Positions 18,400 to 27,417 of a stretch of 64,000 bases of DNA are shown one piece after another. The position numbers and the translations under genes are program-made. How positions within the stretch are numbered: the stretch's first letter is position 1; each line of letters opens with the position of its first letter. Source of the stretch: Prauserella rugosa (GTDB taxonomy: Bacteria > Actinomycetota > Actinomycetes > Mycobacteriales > Pseudonocardiaceae); assembly GCF_000719975.1 (NCBI RefSeq), contig NZ_JOIJ01000002.1, positions 310,001 through 374,000 of the forward strand, read 5' to 3'. The notes beneath the pieces were generated by a model. The model did no database searches. It was not told the DNA's origin and saw only the letters and a program-made list of their open reading frames with translations.

Positions 18400-18669
18400 C
18401 GTGATGCTCCCGCTTGTTGCTGTTGTGATGGCTGTTCCGTTGTCTGTGTTCGGTTGTCTGTGTTTGCTTGTGCCTTGGTGCCGATCCACGTCCGTGTGTG
18501 ACGGAACCGGACTTGTCGAACCGGCCGTCGGCGTCGTATACAGGCCGCAGGCCCGCAGCACGCCGTCCGACCGCCGCCCGACGAGTGGTGGTCCAGCTTA
18601 TCGTGCCCGGATGCGGGCGCGCCGACCAGCGGGGCCTCGGCGAGCCGCCGCCTGGCAGGATGGCGAGCC

Positions 18670-19611
18670 GTGACCTTCCGACGATCGGTGCCACCGAACC
18701 GGCGCGCGTTCCTGCGCGCGGCCGCGCTGGCCGTTCCCACGGTGGTCGGCCTCGGAACCCTCGCCGGCTGTACCGACTACGACGACTCCCCGGACCCGTT
18801 GCTGCCGCTGCTCGCGCGTGCGCGAGCCGACGTCGAGGCCGCCAACGCGGTCGGCGGGCCGGAGGCGCAGCAGGTCGCGGCGGTGCGGCAGGCGCACGCC
18901 GACACCCTGGGCAAGGAGGTGCGGCGCCTCAACCGTCCGCGTCCGTCGCAGGAGCCGCGGGTGGACGCCCCGGAGGCCGCCGCAGGCGATCTGGCCGCCC
19001 TGGGCCGGCGGCTCGAGCAGGCCCAGCGCGAGGCGGTGCGGCTGGTCAAGGGCCTGCCGCGGCATCGCGCGGGCCTGGTGGGCGCGGTCGCCGCCGGATG
19101 TGCCGCGGCGAGGCAGCTCGGCGACGCGCTCGGCGCGGGCCAGCCGGGACCGCTCGAACGGGTGGCTGCGGGGTCGCTCGACGAGGACGCGGTCGACGCC
19201 CTGCAGGACGCGCTGGCGGCCGAGTACGCCGCCGAGTGGGTCTACGACACGGTGACGGCCTTCCTGTCGGCCGACTACGAGGCCGGGCTCACCGCGGGTG
19301 CCGACGCCCACCGCGACCGCCGCGAGGCCTGCCGGACGCTGCTGGCCGACGCGGGCGTCTCGCCCCGGCCGTCCGAACCGGCCTACACGACACAGCAGCA
19401 GGTCTCCGACGCCGGCTCGGCCGTGCAGCTGGTGGTCACGGCCGAGACCGATGCGGCGGGCGCGTGGCACGGCGTGTTGGAACGCACCGACGACGCCCGC
19501 CTGCGGGACGTGGCCGTGCAGGCCCTCATCGGGTCGGCGACCCGCCTCACGGGCTGGCGACTCGACGCGGGCGACGAGCCCGCCGTGCTGGCGTTACCGG
19601 GCCGCGGCTGA
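18670..19611 (+). CDS. DUF4439 ferritin-like lipoprotein
   Basis: A 313-residue exported protein. A twin-Arg-like signal ([25 protein letters not shown]) ends in a lipobox with Cys at about residue 34. The rest is helical and rich in Ala, Glu and Arg, and the C-terminal half contains [22 protein letters not shown], typical of DUF4439 four-helix ferritin-like domains. Metal ligands are not certain. The function in the cell envelope is unknown. GTG is the start. Its last 18 bp overlap the end of the convergent gene that follows. Confidence 0.83.
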   Translation: MTFRRSVPPNRRAFLRAAALAVPTVVGLGTLAGCTDYDDSPDPLLPLLARARADVEAANAVGGPEAQQVAAVRQAHADTLGKEVRRLNRPRPSQEPRVDAPEAAAGDLAALGRRLEQAQREAVRLVKGLPRHRAGLVGAVAAGCAAARQLGDALGAGQPGPLERVAAGSLDEDAVDALQDALAAEYAAEWVYDTVTAFLSADYEAGLTAGADAHRDRREACRTLLADAGVSPRPSEPAYTTQQQVSDAGSAVQLVVTAETDAAGAWHGVLERTDDARLRDVAVQALIGSATRLTGWRLDAGDEPAVLALPGRG

Positions 19612-20415
19612 CAGCCGCAGCGCGTCGTGGGCGATCCGCTGCAGGGTGTCCGGCGCGCCCGCGGAGTCGGGGAAGTAGGCCGTCTCGACGATCGTCAACC
19701 GCGTGCCGACGACCCGCGAGGCGTACTCCCCCTGGGCGACGTTGGGCGCTCCCGGCAACGTCGCGGTGCCGTCGCGCACGAGGTCGTTGACGTTGCCCGT
19801 GCCGTCGGTGTCGGTCGTGACCTTGAGCTGTTTGGCCCCGTCCTGTTCGGGCATGGTGACGACCACGACGGACACGAGTGCCCGCGCGTCGCCCTCGCGG
19901 GTCTCGTACAGCGACCGGTGCACCCGCTCGCACGGATGCTGCTGGAACCACCCGACCACGTCGCCGTAGGAGTTGCCCGCGCAGTTCGCCGAGATCTCCG
20001 GGCCCGCCACCTCCGTGTACGCGAACTCCCCGCTCGTCAACGGGTCCTCCGCGGCCGCGGCGTCGCCCTCCGTGGACGGCTGGTACCGGATCAGCCACCA
20101 CACGAGCCCGGACACCACCGCCACCGCGACCAGCGCCCCCACCCGCAGCGCGAGGCGGGCCCGCGCCGAACGGCCGGGCCCCGGGCCCTGGGGCGCCGGT
20201 CGTTGGGCACCAGGGCCGCCGGCCACCCTCGTGCCGGGAGCCTGCGGGTTCGCACCTCTCGGATTCGTGCCCACGGGGTTCGTGGCCTGCGGGTGGGCAC
20301 CGGGCACGGGGGCGGTGGGCGAGTACCGCCCCGTCGGCTGCGTTCCGTGACGCTGGTACGCGGCGTCCGCGCGCGGCGCACTCGTTCCGGCGAAGTACGG
20401 CTGCTGTCCTGACAC
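19594..20415 (-). CDS. single-pass membrane protein of unknown function
   Basis: A 273-residue protein. A Pro/Gly/Asn-rich cytoplasmic segment (1-80, with NPVGTNPRGANPQ repeats) leads to one TM helix (about 88-108, LRVGALVAVAVVSGLVWWLIRY) and an extracytoplasmic domain. That domain has two cysteines (NCAGNSYGDVVGWFQQHPCE) that may form a disulfide. The outer domain resembles the general class of actinobacterial surface proteins, but no family was recognised. It converges on and overlaps the DUF4439 gene by 18 bp. Confidence 0.75.
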   Translation of the reverse strand: MSGQQPYFAGTSAPRADAAYQRHGTQPTGRYSPTAPVPGAHPQATNPVGTNPRGANPQAPGTRVAGGPGAQRPAPQGPGPGRSARARLALRVGALVAVAVVSGLVWWLIRYQPSTEGDAAAAEDPLTSGEFAYTEVAGPEISANCAGNSYGDVVGWFQQHPCERVHRSLYETREGDARALVSVVVVTMPEQDGAKQLKVTTDTDGTGNVNDLVRDGTATLPGAPNVAQGEYASRVVGTRLTIVETAYFPDSAGAPDTLQRIAHDALRLSAAAR

Positions 20416-20441
20416 GGGCCGTGACGGTAGCCGATCAGACG

Positions 20442-21545
20442 TCAGCGGAGGGCCTCAACCACACGATCCACATCCTCCGAGGTGGTGTACAGGTGGCAGC
20501 CGAGCCGCAGTCCGCCCGCCCGCATGCTGGCGCGCACGCCCGCCTCGGCCAACCGTTCCGGACTCACCCCCGTGCCGCCCGGTGAGGCCGTGTCCAGCGA
20601 GTCCGTGTCCCGTGAGGCCGTGTCCAGTGAGGTCGTGTCCAGTGACACGATCGCGCTCCCGGCCGGCGCTAATCCGAGTTCACCGCGAAGCCGATCGGCG
20701 AGCCCGGTGCAGTGCTCGTACACGGCACGCATGTCGAGCCCGGCGACGTAGTCCAGTGCTGCGGCCGCACCGACGAACGGCAACCAGGCGGGCGAGGCGT
20801 CGTACCGGCGGGCTCCCGAGGCCAGGCGCAGCGGAAGGCCGTACACCGTGTCCCACGGATCCTGCCCCGCATACCAGTTGGCCCCGACGGGACGGCCTGC
20901 GTCGAGCACGCGCGGATGTACCGCCAGCCACGCCGCGCCGCGCGGGCTGAGCAGCCACTTGTACCCCGAACCGACCACCCAGTCCGCCCAGTCGAGCGCG
21001 AGCGGCAGCCACCCGGCCGCCTGGGTGACGTCGAGCGCCACCGGGACACCGGCGTCCGCGGCCGCCTCCGCGAGCCCATCGAGGTCGGCCACCGTGCCGT
21101 CGGCGGACTGCACCACGCTCACGGCGACCAGGTCGTGTCCCTCGACGGCCGACGGCAACGCCGCGAGCGGCACCTCCTCGACCGTGACTCCCCGATACGC
21201 CTGTGCGGCGAACGGGAAGGTGACGCTGGTGAAGTCGCCCTTCGCGGTCAGCACACGGGCACCGTCCGGGAGTCCGGCGGCCACCGGGGCGAGCAGCCCG
21301 GCGACCGTCGCTCCGACGGCGATCCGTTCGGCGGGCACCCCCACGATGCGGGCGAAGGAGGCGCGCGAGGCGTCGACGGCGGCGGTGAAGTCCGGCGGAT
21401 CGTCGGCGCCCCGCCGCCACCGGTCGACGGCGCCGGCCACCGCGTCGGCCACGACGGCGGGCGGGATTCCGATGCTGGGCGTGTTGAAGTAGGCAGGGGG
21501 AACGTCGAATTCGGCCCCGAATGCGGACCGCGTCGCTCGGCTCAT
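20442..21545 (-). CDS. class V-fold PLP-dependent aminotransferase
   Basis: A 367-residue enzyme from ATG at 21545. Fold-type I features are visible: VGVPAERIAVGATVAGLL, a cofactor-anchoring Asp in VALDVTQAAGWLPL, and the Schiff-base Lys in VVGSGYKWLLSPRG. It resembles isopenicillin-N-epimerase/cysteine-desulfurase-like enzymes of unknown substrate. Near the C-terminus, four 15-bp in-frame repeats (20590-20649) encode SLDTTSLDTASRDTDSLDTAS, probably a surface loop. Confidence 0.83.
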   Translation of the reverse strand: MSRATRSAFGAEFDVPPAYFNTPSIGIPPAVVADAVAGAVDRWRRGADDPPDFTAAVDASRASFARIVGVPAERIAVGATVAGLLAPVAAGLPDGARVLTAKGDFTSVTFPFAAQAYRGVTVEEVPLAALPSAVEGHDLVAVSVVQSADGTVADLDGLAEAAADAGVPVALDVTQAAGWLPLALDWADWVVGSGYKWLLSPRGAAWLAVHPRVLDAGRPVGANWYAGQDPWDTVYGLPLRLASGARRYDASPAWLPFVGAAAALDYVAGLDMRAVYEHCTGLADRLRGELGLAPAGSAIVSLDTTSLDTASRDTDSLDTASPGGTGVSPERLAEAGVRASMRAGGLRLGCHLYTTSEDVDRVVEALR

Positions 21546-21576
21546 GATCGTGACGGTATGCCGCACGCGCGGCGGA

Positions 21577-23139
21577 TCAGCGACGTTCGAGCAACGGGCC
21601 GAACAGTCCCGGCACGGCCTCCTCGGCGAACGCCAGTCCCTCGGCGGCGTCGACGTCGTGGGCGGAGTAGCCGCCCGTGCCGGCCGCGGTCGTCGCGGTG
21701 AGCGTCATCAGGCCCTTGCGCCGTTGGAACACCGACTGCCGAGCCGTGTAGCCGATGACGCCGCGTCGCTGCAGCGCGACCGTGCCCCTCCGCACGCTGC
21801 CGCTGCGCACCACGAGGTAGTCACCGCTGAGGGCATGGCCCAGGTTGCGGTAGGCGTCGAAGGCCCACGCGACGGCGACCGGCACTCCGATCACCGCACA
21901 GATCCACGACAGATGTGCCAGCACCGCCAGCGACAACAGCCAGCCGAGCACCGCGAGGGTCACCACCGGCACGGCGACGGTCGCCAGCGCCCACCGGATC
22001 CGCCTGCCACGGGCGGCCCGCGGATGCGCGGTCAACGTGGCCGACGTCGGAGAGACCGGTTCGTGGAGCACGGCCGCGGCCACGCGGTCGGCCTCCTCGC
22101 GCGGCGCCGCCGGGAGCAGCGTCTTGCGGTCGGCCTGATCCTGGTCACCCTGGCTGCGCAGGCCGGTCGCCACGGCGTCGACGCGCGCGCCGCCCGCGGT
22201 GCGGATCCCGAGCGGCTCGACGAGTTCGATCCCGCGCAGACGCTCTTCCTCCAGGGAGATCGACCGGGCGGTGAACAGTCCACGGCGGACTCGGAGCGTG
22301 CCGCCCGCCTCCCGGTCGAGACGGTAGTTCCACCACATCTCGACGAACACCGCGAGCGAGCCGATCAGGCCGATCACGACACCGACCACGACGAGCACGG
22401 CGATGCCGCCGATGAGCCCGAGTCCGCCGAGCACGTCGATGGTCCACGCGATCACCCCGGTCTGGAGGCCGAACCACTCCGAGACCTGCAACACCGCGCC
22501 GTACGCGCCCGCGCCCACGATCGGGGTGACGATCGACAGCGGCGCGTAGCGCACCCACCGCCGGTCGAAGGTCGCCACGCGGCCCTCGCTGCGCGGCGCC
22601 CCGTCGGTGCGTGCCCGGTCGAGGAGTTCGGCGCGCAGCCGCTCACCCTCGTCGCGCGCCACGGCGTAGAGCATCAGCGAACTCGCGTTGCTCGCACTCT
22701 GCTCACCGGTGTCGATCTTGGCCGTCACGACGCCGAGGTAGCGCGCCACCGGTCCCGCGGTGAGATCGACCGTGCGGATGCGGTCCCGCGACACCGACCG
22801 CCGCGTGCGCACGACGATGCCCTTCGCGAGTTCGACACGGTCGGCCAGCACCCGATACCGCGTCTTGCGCAGCCGCAGCCGCTCGACGACCACCGTGCCG
22901 GCGAGGGCGACGAGCACCGCGGGCACGATCACGGCGCCCAGCCAGAAGACCGACCCGATCCCGACGGCCGTCGGCACCGCGGCGGCCACGCACACCCCGG
23001 CGACCGTGAGAACGCTGGCGGTCACCGTGCGGCGGTCGAGCCGCCGCCAGTCCGCCGCGTCGGCGTCCTGCGGGCCGGCGTCCTGCGGGCCGGCGTCCTG
23101 CGGCTCGGGCACGGGCGCGTCGGAGGGACCGGTGCTCAT
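21577..23139 (-). CDS. PH-domain membrane protein, YdbT-like
   Basis: A 520-residue protein with four or more TM helices in pairs, alternating with bacterial PH (bPH_2) modules such as RYRVLADRVELAKGIVVRTRRSVSRDRIRTVDL and SGDYLVVRSGSVRRGTVALQRRGVIGY. The N-terminus carries a 15-bp repeat (QDAGPQDAGPQDA, 23065-23109). ATG at 23139 overlaps the stop of the upstream smaller PH gene (ATGA). This YdbS-YdbT pair is common in Gram-positives and of unknown envelope function. Confidence 0.87.
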   Translation of the reverse strand: MSTGPSDAPVPEPQDAGPQDAGPQDADAADWRRLDRRTVTASVLTVAGVCVAAAVPTAVGIGSVFWLGAVIVPAVLVALAGTVVVERLRLRKTRYRVLADRVELAKGIVVRTRRSVSRDRIRTVDLTAGPVARYLGVVTAKIDTGEQSASNASSLMLYAVARDEGERLRAELLDRARTDGAPRSEGRVATFDRRWVRYAPLSIVTPIVGAGAYGAVLQVSEWFGLQTGVIAWTIDVLGGLGLIGGIAVLVVVGVVIGLIGSLAVFVEMWWNYRLDREAGGTLRVRRGLFTARSISLEEERLRGIELVEPLGIRTAGGARVDAVATGLRSQGDQDQADRKTLLPAAPREEADRVAAAVLHEPVSPTSATLTAHPRAARGRRIRWALATVAVPVVTLAVLGWLLSLAVLAHLSWICAVIGVPVAVAWAFDAYRNLGHALSGDYLVVRSGSVRRGTVALQRRGVIGYTARQSVFQRRKGLMTLTATTAAGTGGYSAHDVDAAEGLAFAEEAVPGLFGPLLERR

Positions 23140-23666
23140 GTCGCGTCCCCCGGCGTCGCCTGCGTGGTCGCGGTGAGGTCGCGCACCAGGTCGGCGGCCA
23201 GCCGGTGGTCCAGACCGGGGATCTTCACGGCTCCCTTGGCCGAGGCCGTCGTGACCGTGACGGTGGCCAGCCCGAAGAGCTGTTCGAGGGGACCGCGTTC
23301 GCTGTCGACCGTCTGGATGCGTGACATCGGGGCGACGCGCCATTCCTGCCAGAGTGCGCCGGTGCGGGTGTAGACGGCGTCGCCGGTGACCTCCCAGCGG
23401 TGCACGCGGTACCACCACAGCGGCATCGCGACCGCACCGACGACGCTGACGGCGGCCAGGACCGCGGCCGGGCCGACCAACCACCAGAACACCGGAGCCG
23501 GCAACAGCAACGCCAGGACGACCAGGGGGACAACGGCCACCACGCCCGCGACGAGGAACTGCGTCCGCCACCACGCGAGGGCCGTGCGATGCACCCGATG
23601 CGTCGGCGGCCTCAGCCGCAGCGTCCCCGCCTCGCCGCGCGCACCCGCGCTCTCGGAGTCGTTCAC
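23136..23666 (-). CDS. PH-domain membrane protein, YdbS-like
   Basis: A 176-residue protein from GTG at 23666 with GGGGGAG upstream. Two TM helices (about 38-80) are followed by one bPH_2 domain: VHRWEVTGDAVYTRTGALWQEWRVAPMSRIQTVDSERGPLEQLFGLATVTVTTASA. It is translationally coupled to the larger YdbT-like gene, and the two probably form one membrane complex. The longer ORF running to 24320 is an artefact. Confidence 0.87.
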   Translation of the reverse strand: MNDSESAGARGEAGTLRLRPPTHRVHRTALAWWRTQFLVAGVVAVVPLVVLALLLPAPVFWWLVGPAAVLAAVSVVGAVAMPLWWYRVHRWEVTGDAVYTRTGALWQEWRVAPMSRIQTVDSERGPLEQLFGLATVTVTTASAKGAVKIPGLDHRLAADLVRDLTATTQATPGDAT

Positions 23667-23777
23667 GACGTCTCCCCCAGTCCCGCCGTCCGTACCGACT
23701 GTGACGAGCCGCACGGTAGCAGCACCCGGGTGGCCGCGAGGGTTGCCGCCCCGGGCCGGACTCGGCAGCCTGCGCGC

Positions 23778-24179
23778 ATGAGGCTCGGACTCGTGTCGGT
23801 GCTCGTCGACGACTACGACGAGGCGATCGACTTCTTCGTCCGCGCGGTGGGTTTCGAGCTCGTCGAGGACGCGCCCGCGGCCACGAACGACGGCAGACCG
23901 AAACGGTGGGTCGTGGTGCGCCCTCCCCAGGCCACGACCGGGATCCTGCTCGCCCGCGCCGACGGCGCGCACCAACGCGCGGGCGTGGGTGAGCAGTTCG
24001 CGGGTCGCGTGGGGCTGTTCCTCGACACCGCCGACGCCGAGGAGTTCGACCGGACGTACCGCCGCATGCGCGAGGCGGGCGTCGAGTTCCTCACCGCACC
24101 CCGGACCGAACCGTACGGCCGCGTGGCGGTGTGGCGCGACCTCGCGGGAAACCGGTGGGATCTGCGCGGCCCCGCGTGA
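23778..24179 (+). CDS. VOC/glyoxalase-like protein
   Basis: A 133-residue single VOC module set: LGLVSVLVDDYDEAIDFFVRAVGFEL at the N-terminus, and PYGRVAVWRDLAGNRWDL at the C-terminus in place of the usual metal-Glu. VOC proteins act as metal-dependent lyases, dioxygenases or resistance binders. No substrate is suggested here. It is convergent with the MBL hydrolase across a 144-bp repeat-filled gap. Confidence 0.84.
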   Translation: MRLGLVSVLVDDYDEAIDFFVRAVGFELVEDAPAATNDGRPKRWVVVRPPQATTGILLARADGAHQRAGVGEQFAGRVGLFLDTADAEEFDRTYRRMREAGVEFLTAPRTEPYGRVAVWRDLAGNRWDLRGPA

Positions 24180-24206
24180 GCCGACCGCGGCGGCACGGCG
24201 CCGAAC

Positions 24207-24323
24207 CCGCAACACGGCCACGCGAGCACGCACCACGAGCCCCCGGATCCGCAACACGCGTTCCTGAAACCGCAACACGAGCCCCCGGGAACGCAACACG
24301 CGTTCCTGGGGGCGCAACACGGG
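24207..24323. repeat. 21-bp tandem repeat array
   Basis: Five full 21-bp units (24207, 24228, 24249, 24270, 24291) and a partial sixth (24312) share a CGCAACACG core. Units alternate between a CGTTCCTG tail and an AGCCCCCGG tail, giving a 42-bp higher order. The array fills the gap between two convergent genes and ends at the MBL stop codon. It may act as a bidirectional terminator or protein-binding array; no role is proven. Confidence 0.85.
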
Positions 24324-25421
24324 TCAGGCCAGGGGTTCCCACCACGGGTCGAGCTCGGGCGGGTCGGCGAGGTCGACCCGCTCCCCCGGCTTCGGCACCA
24401 CGAGGTGGACACCGCGCGCGGCGGCCTCCTTCCGAGCCCGGTCCACCGGATCGGACCAGCCGTGCGGGCCGAGGTCGAAGGTGCCCCAGTGCACCGGGAC
24501 CAGCGTGCCGCCACCGACGTCGAGGTGTGCGGCGACCGCGTCCTCCGGAGTCATGTGCACGTCCGGCCAGCTGGGCGCATAGGCGCCGAGCTGCATCAGC
24601 GTCGCGTCGAACGGGCCGTACTCGGTGCCGATCCTGGCGAACCCGTCGAAGTAGCCGGTGTCGCCGCTGTAGAACAGGCGGTGCGACGCTCCGGTGAGCA
24701 CCCAGGACGCCCACAGCGTGTTGTTGCGCACGAACGCACGCCCCGAGAAGTGCCGTCCCGGCGTGGCGACGATCCGCAGGCCCGCGATGTGCGTCGCGTC
24801 GTGCCAGTCGAGCTCGATGATCCGCTCCGCGGGCACTCCCCACCGCCGCAGGTGGGCGCTCACGCCGAGGGGCACCAGGAACGGAGCGTTCTGCCTGCGG
24901 GCCAGTTCCCGCACGGTGTCGCGGTCGAGGTGGTCGTAGTGGTCGTGCGAGAGGATGATCGCGTCCACCTGGGGCAGGTCGCCGAGACCGTGGGGCAGGG
25001 CGAACAACCGGCGCGGTCCCACGACGCGCGACGGGGAGGCGCGGTCGCTCCACATCGGATCGACGAGCAGTCGCGCACCGTCGAGTTCGACGAGCGTCGA
25101 GGCGTGCCCGAACCAGGTGACGCGCAGGCCGTCGGCCTGCGCCGCTCGGGGTTCCGGCCTGCTCGGTGGTGGGCAGCTCGGCACCGGCCCGTTCGGCCGT
25201 CGGCGCCTGCGCCCGCTGAGCATGTCCTTCGCCGCCTCGCTCACGCTGCCCGGCGGCACCCAGTTCAGCGCCGTCGCGTTGCGGAAGCGGCCGTCGCGGA
25301 ACTGCGGCGAGGACGGATACCGGGCAGGGCGGCCGCCCAACGAGGGCAGCACGTCCGCGGCGGCGGCGAGCGCGGCACCCGCCGCGAGCGCTGTGACCAC
25401 CGGACGGGCGAACTTCGACAA
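24324..25421 (-). CDS. MBL-fold metal-dependent hydrolase (UlaG/NAPE-PLD-like)
   Basis: A 365-residue protein. The HxHxDH metal motif is in ILSHDHYDHLD. The N-terminal strand is LRVTWFGHASTLVELDGARLLVDPMW, and later ligands are in TPGRHFSGR and YSGDTGYFDG. The pattern is that of the NAPE-phospholipase-D/UlaG branch. A hydrophobic N-terminus (FARPVVTALAAGAALAAAADVL) suggests export or membrane association. The start is TTG at 25421 with GAGGAG about 10 nt upstream. Confidence 0.87.
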   Translation of the reverse strand: MSKFARPVVTALAAGAALAAAADVLPSLGGRPARYPSSPQFRDGRFRNATALNWVPPGSVSEAAKDMLSGRRRRRPNGPVPSCPPPSRPEPRAAQADGLRVTWFGHASTLVELDGARLLVDPMWSDRASPSRVVGPRRLFALPHGLGDLPQVDAIILSHDHYDHLDRDTVRELARRQNAPFLVPLGVSAHLRRWGVPAERIIELDWHDATHIAGLRIVATPGRHFSGRAFVRNNTLWASWVLTGASHRLFYSGDTGYFDGFARIGTEYGPFDATLMQLGAYAPSWPDVHMTPEDAVAAHLDVGGGTLVPVHWGTFDLGPHGWSDPVDRARKEAAARGVHLVVPKPGERVDLADPPELDPWWEPLA

Positions 25422-25568
25422 CAGAGGGACTCCTCACCACATACGCACGCACGGGACCGACCATCGAGAATGCCCAGCGGCCCCGATGTTGCAACGTCGC
25501 ATGCCCACGGCGGGTTCCGCGAACCGACGGGCTCCGCGAACCCGATCGCGGGCGAGGCGGGGACGTGG

Positions 25569-27065
25569 TCAGACGATCGTACGGGCGCGCACCTCGTCCT
25601 CACCGGGGCCGTGCCGGCTCAGATCGCCCCAGGCCTCGGCCAGCCTGCGGACGAGTTCCTCGAGCACCTCGGGTTCCTGCATGAACGGCAGCCGCAGATA
25701 GTTGTCGTGCGCGCCGGTCGGGTCCATCGTGGACCCCGGGATCACCTCGACGCCGTGCCGTAGCGCGATCTGGGCGAACACGTCCGCGTCGCCGTCGGGC
25801 AGGGAGACCCACAGCGACGAACCACCGTCGGGGGTGCGCCATCGCCATCCCGGCAGGTGTTCGGTGAGCAGCCGCTCGGCCTGTTCACACCGCTGCGCGC
25901 GCTCCACGGCACCCTTCTTGACGATCTCCGGCAGCCGCGGGAACAACCGCGCGGCGAGAGCCTGTTCGATCAACGGCCCGCCCAGGTCGGCGAGCGCCTT
26001 GCGGCGGGCGCAGCGTTCGATGATGCCGCGCGGGCCGCGGATCCATCCGATCCGCAGACCGCCCCACACCGACTTGAGCGACTCCACCACGACCGACTCG
26101 GTACCGGTGGGCAGGTGGGCCGACAGCGGCGGCGGGATCTCCGCGGCCCCGTCCCCGGCGAGCACGCACCCGGCGTAGGCGTTGTCCTCGACGACGGCGA
26201 CATCGTGGCGAGCGGCCAGCTCGGCGACCCTGCGCCGCCGGGCGCCGGACATCAGCACGCCTGCGGGGTTGTGGAACGTCGGCATCACGTACAGCAACGA
26301 GGGACGCTGTTCGGCCAGCACGGCGGCGAGTCGGCGCTCGTCGATCCCCTCGTCGTCGAGCGGCACCGAGACCAGGTCGGCACCGGCCGCGCGGAACACA
26401 TCCAGACACGGCTGCCAGCTCGGCGCCTCCACGGCCACGGTCGACGCGCCGCGCAGGTACACCTCCGACAGGAGTACGAGCGCCTGGTGCGCGCCGGTGG
26501 TGATCAGCACCTCGTCGGCCGAGGTCGGCAGACCCTGGTCGGTGTAGTACTCCGCGACCTCGGCGCGCAGTGCCGGCAGACCGCGAGCCTGGTAACCCGG
26601 ATCGGCCAGCAGATCGGGCAGGTCGTAGCGGGCCACCTCGTCGAGGGCCTCGGCCACCTCCGGTACTCCGGCGTCGGCGGCGCACGCCAGGGAGATCACG
26701 GGCCCGGGACCGTCGATGAGCCGCTGGAACGTGGCGGTACCCCTGCCCCCGCTGACCCGGCCGTCGGAGCGTGCCGCCCGCGCCGTGCGGCTGATGCGGG
26801 TGCCGCTGCCCTGTCGCCGTTCCAGCAGGTCGCGGGTGTGCAGCTCGTCGTAGGCGGCCACGACGGTCGACCGGCTGACGGCGAGGGCCTTGGCCAGCTC
26901 CCGTTCGGAGGGCAGCCGCTGTCCCGCGCGGAGCGCCCCGTCCTCGATGGCCCGCGCCATCGCGTCGGCGAGCTTGCGGTAGAGCGGCCCGTCCCCGAGG
27001 GTCCAGTTCCCCAGCACGGCGATTAGATCGCCGACCCGGGGAAAACGGTCCAATTCTCGTTCCAT
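25569..27065 (-). CDS. MocR-type transcriptional regulator (GntR HTH plus aminotransferase domain)
   Basis: A 498-residue protein. An N-terminal winged helix (about 30-95, LYRKLADAMARAIEDGALRAGQRLPSERELAKALAVSRSTV) is joined by a linker to a fold-type I aminotransferase domain. The PLP Lys lies in VVESLKSVWGGLRIGW. MocR proteins sense PLP or amino-acid derivatives and usually control a nearby gene. ATG at 27065 has GGAG upstream, and a CCAGTCCAGTG element lies just before it. The divergent neighbour is the 76-residue membrane protein. Confidence 0.9.
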   Translation of the reverse strand: MERELDRFPRVGDLIAVLGNWTLGDGPLYRKLADAMARAIEDGALRAGQRLPSERELAKALAVSRSTVVAAYDELHTRDLLERRQGSGTRISRTARAARSDGRVSGGRGTATFQRLIDGPGPVISLACAADAGVPEVAEALDEVARYDLPDLLADPGYQARGLPALRAEVAEYYTDQGLPTSADEVLITTGAHQALVLLSEVYLRGASTVAVEAPSWQPCLDVFRAAGADLVSVPLDDEGIDERRLAAVLAEQRPSLLYVMPTFHNPAGVLMSGARRRRVAELAARHDVAVVEDNAYAGCVLAGDGAAEIPPPLSAHLPTGTESVVVESLKSVWGGLRIGWIRGPRGIIERCARRKALADLGGPLIEQALAARLFPRLPEIVKKGAVERAQRCEQAERLLTEHLPGWRWRTPDGGSSLWVSLPDGDADVFAQIALRHGVEVIPGSTMDPTGAHDNYLRLPFMQEPEVLEELVRRLAEAWGDLSRHGPGEDEVRARTIV

Positions 27066-27076
27066 TGGCACTTACT

Positions 27077-27119
27077 CCAGTCCAGTGTTCGGAGGAGTCT
27101 AGTCGATGACAGGACTGTC
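27077..27119. promoter_or_regulatory. candidate operators in the MocR/small membrane protein divergent region
   Basis: CCAGTCCAGTG at 27077-27087 repeats the element found twice at 28300-28322. An inverted repeat GACAG-N2-CTGTC follows at 27108-27119. Both lie in the 84-bp divergent gap, where the MocR regulator could act on itself. Binding is inference. Confidence 0.4.
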
Positions 27120-27149
27120 GGAACACGAGACCGAAGGAGACGAGACGCG

Positions 27150-27380
27150 ATGGTGACCCTGACCCTGTTTCTGCTGGGAGTGGTCCTGGTGCTGGCAGGG
27201 ATCGGTCGCACGGTCCGGCACCCGGGCCTGCCGTTCGAGGTGGAGCCGACGTTCGCCAGGCACGTCGTGACCGGCATGGTGATCGTCTGGCAGGTCGGAC
27301 GAGCCAATGCCGACCGATTGGACCGCGCTGGACTGAGCGCCGGAGCCCACGGCGCGCACACTCCCGCCGCCGGCCGCTGA
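27150..27380 (+). CDS. small single-pass membrane protein
   Basis: A 76-residue ORF with AAGGAG upstream and an N-terminal TM helix (VTLTLFLLGVVLVLAGIG). A soluble tail follows that contains a second weakly hydrophobic stretch (RHVVTGMVIVWQVG). No family was recognised. Its divergent placement next to the MocR gene suggests it could be the regulated target, but no function can be assigned. Confidence 0.6.
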   Translation: MVTLTLFLLGVVLVLAGIGRTVRHPGLPFEVEPTFARHVVTGMVIVWQVGRANADRLDRAGLSAGAHGAHTPAAGR

Positions 27381-27417
27381 GTTCCCGGCGGCCCCGACCG
27401 GCAGACGCGGGCGCTTC

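Noticed and set aside
24207-24323. CRISPR array
   Set aside because: Units are contiguous 21-bp repeats without unique spacers, and no cas genes are near.
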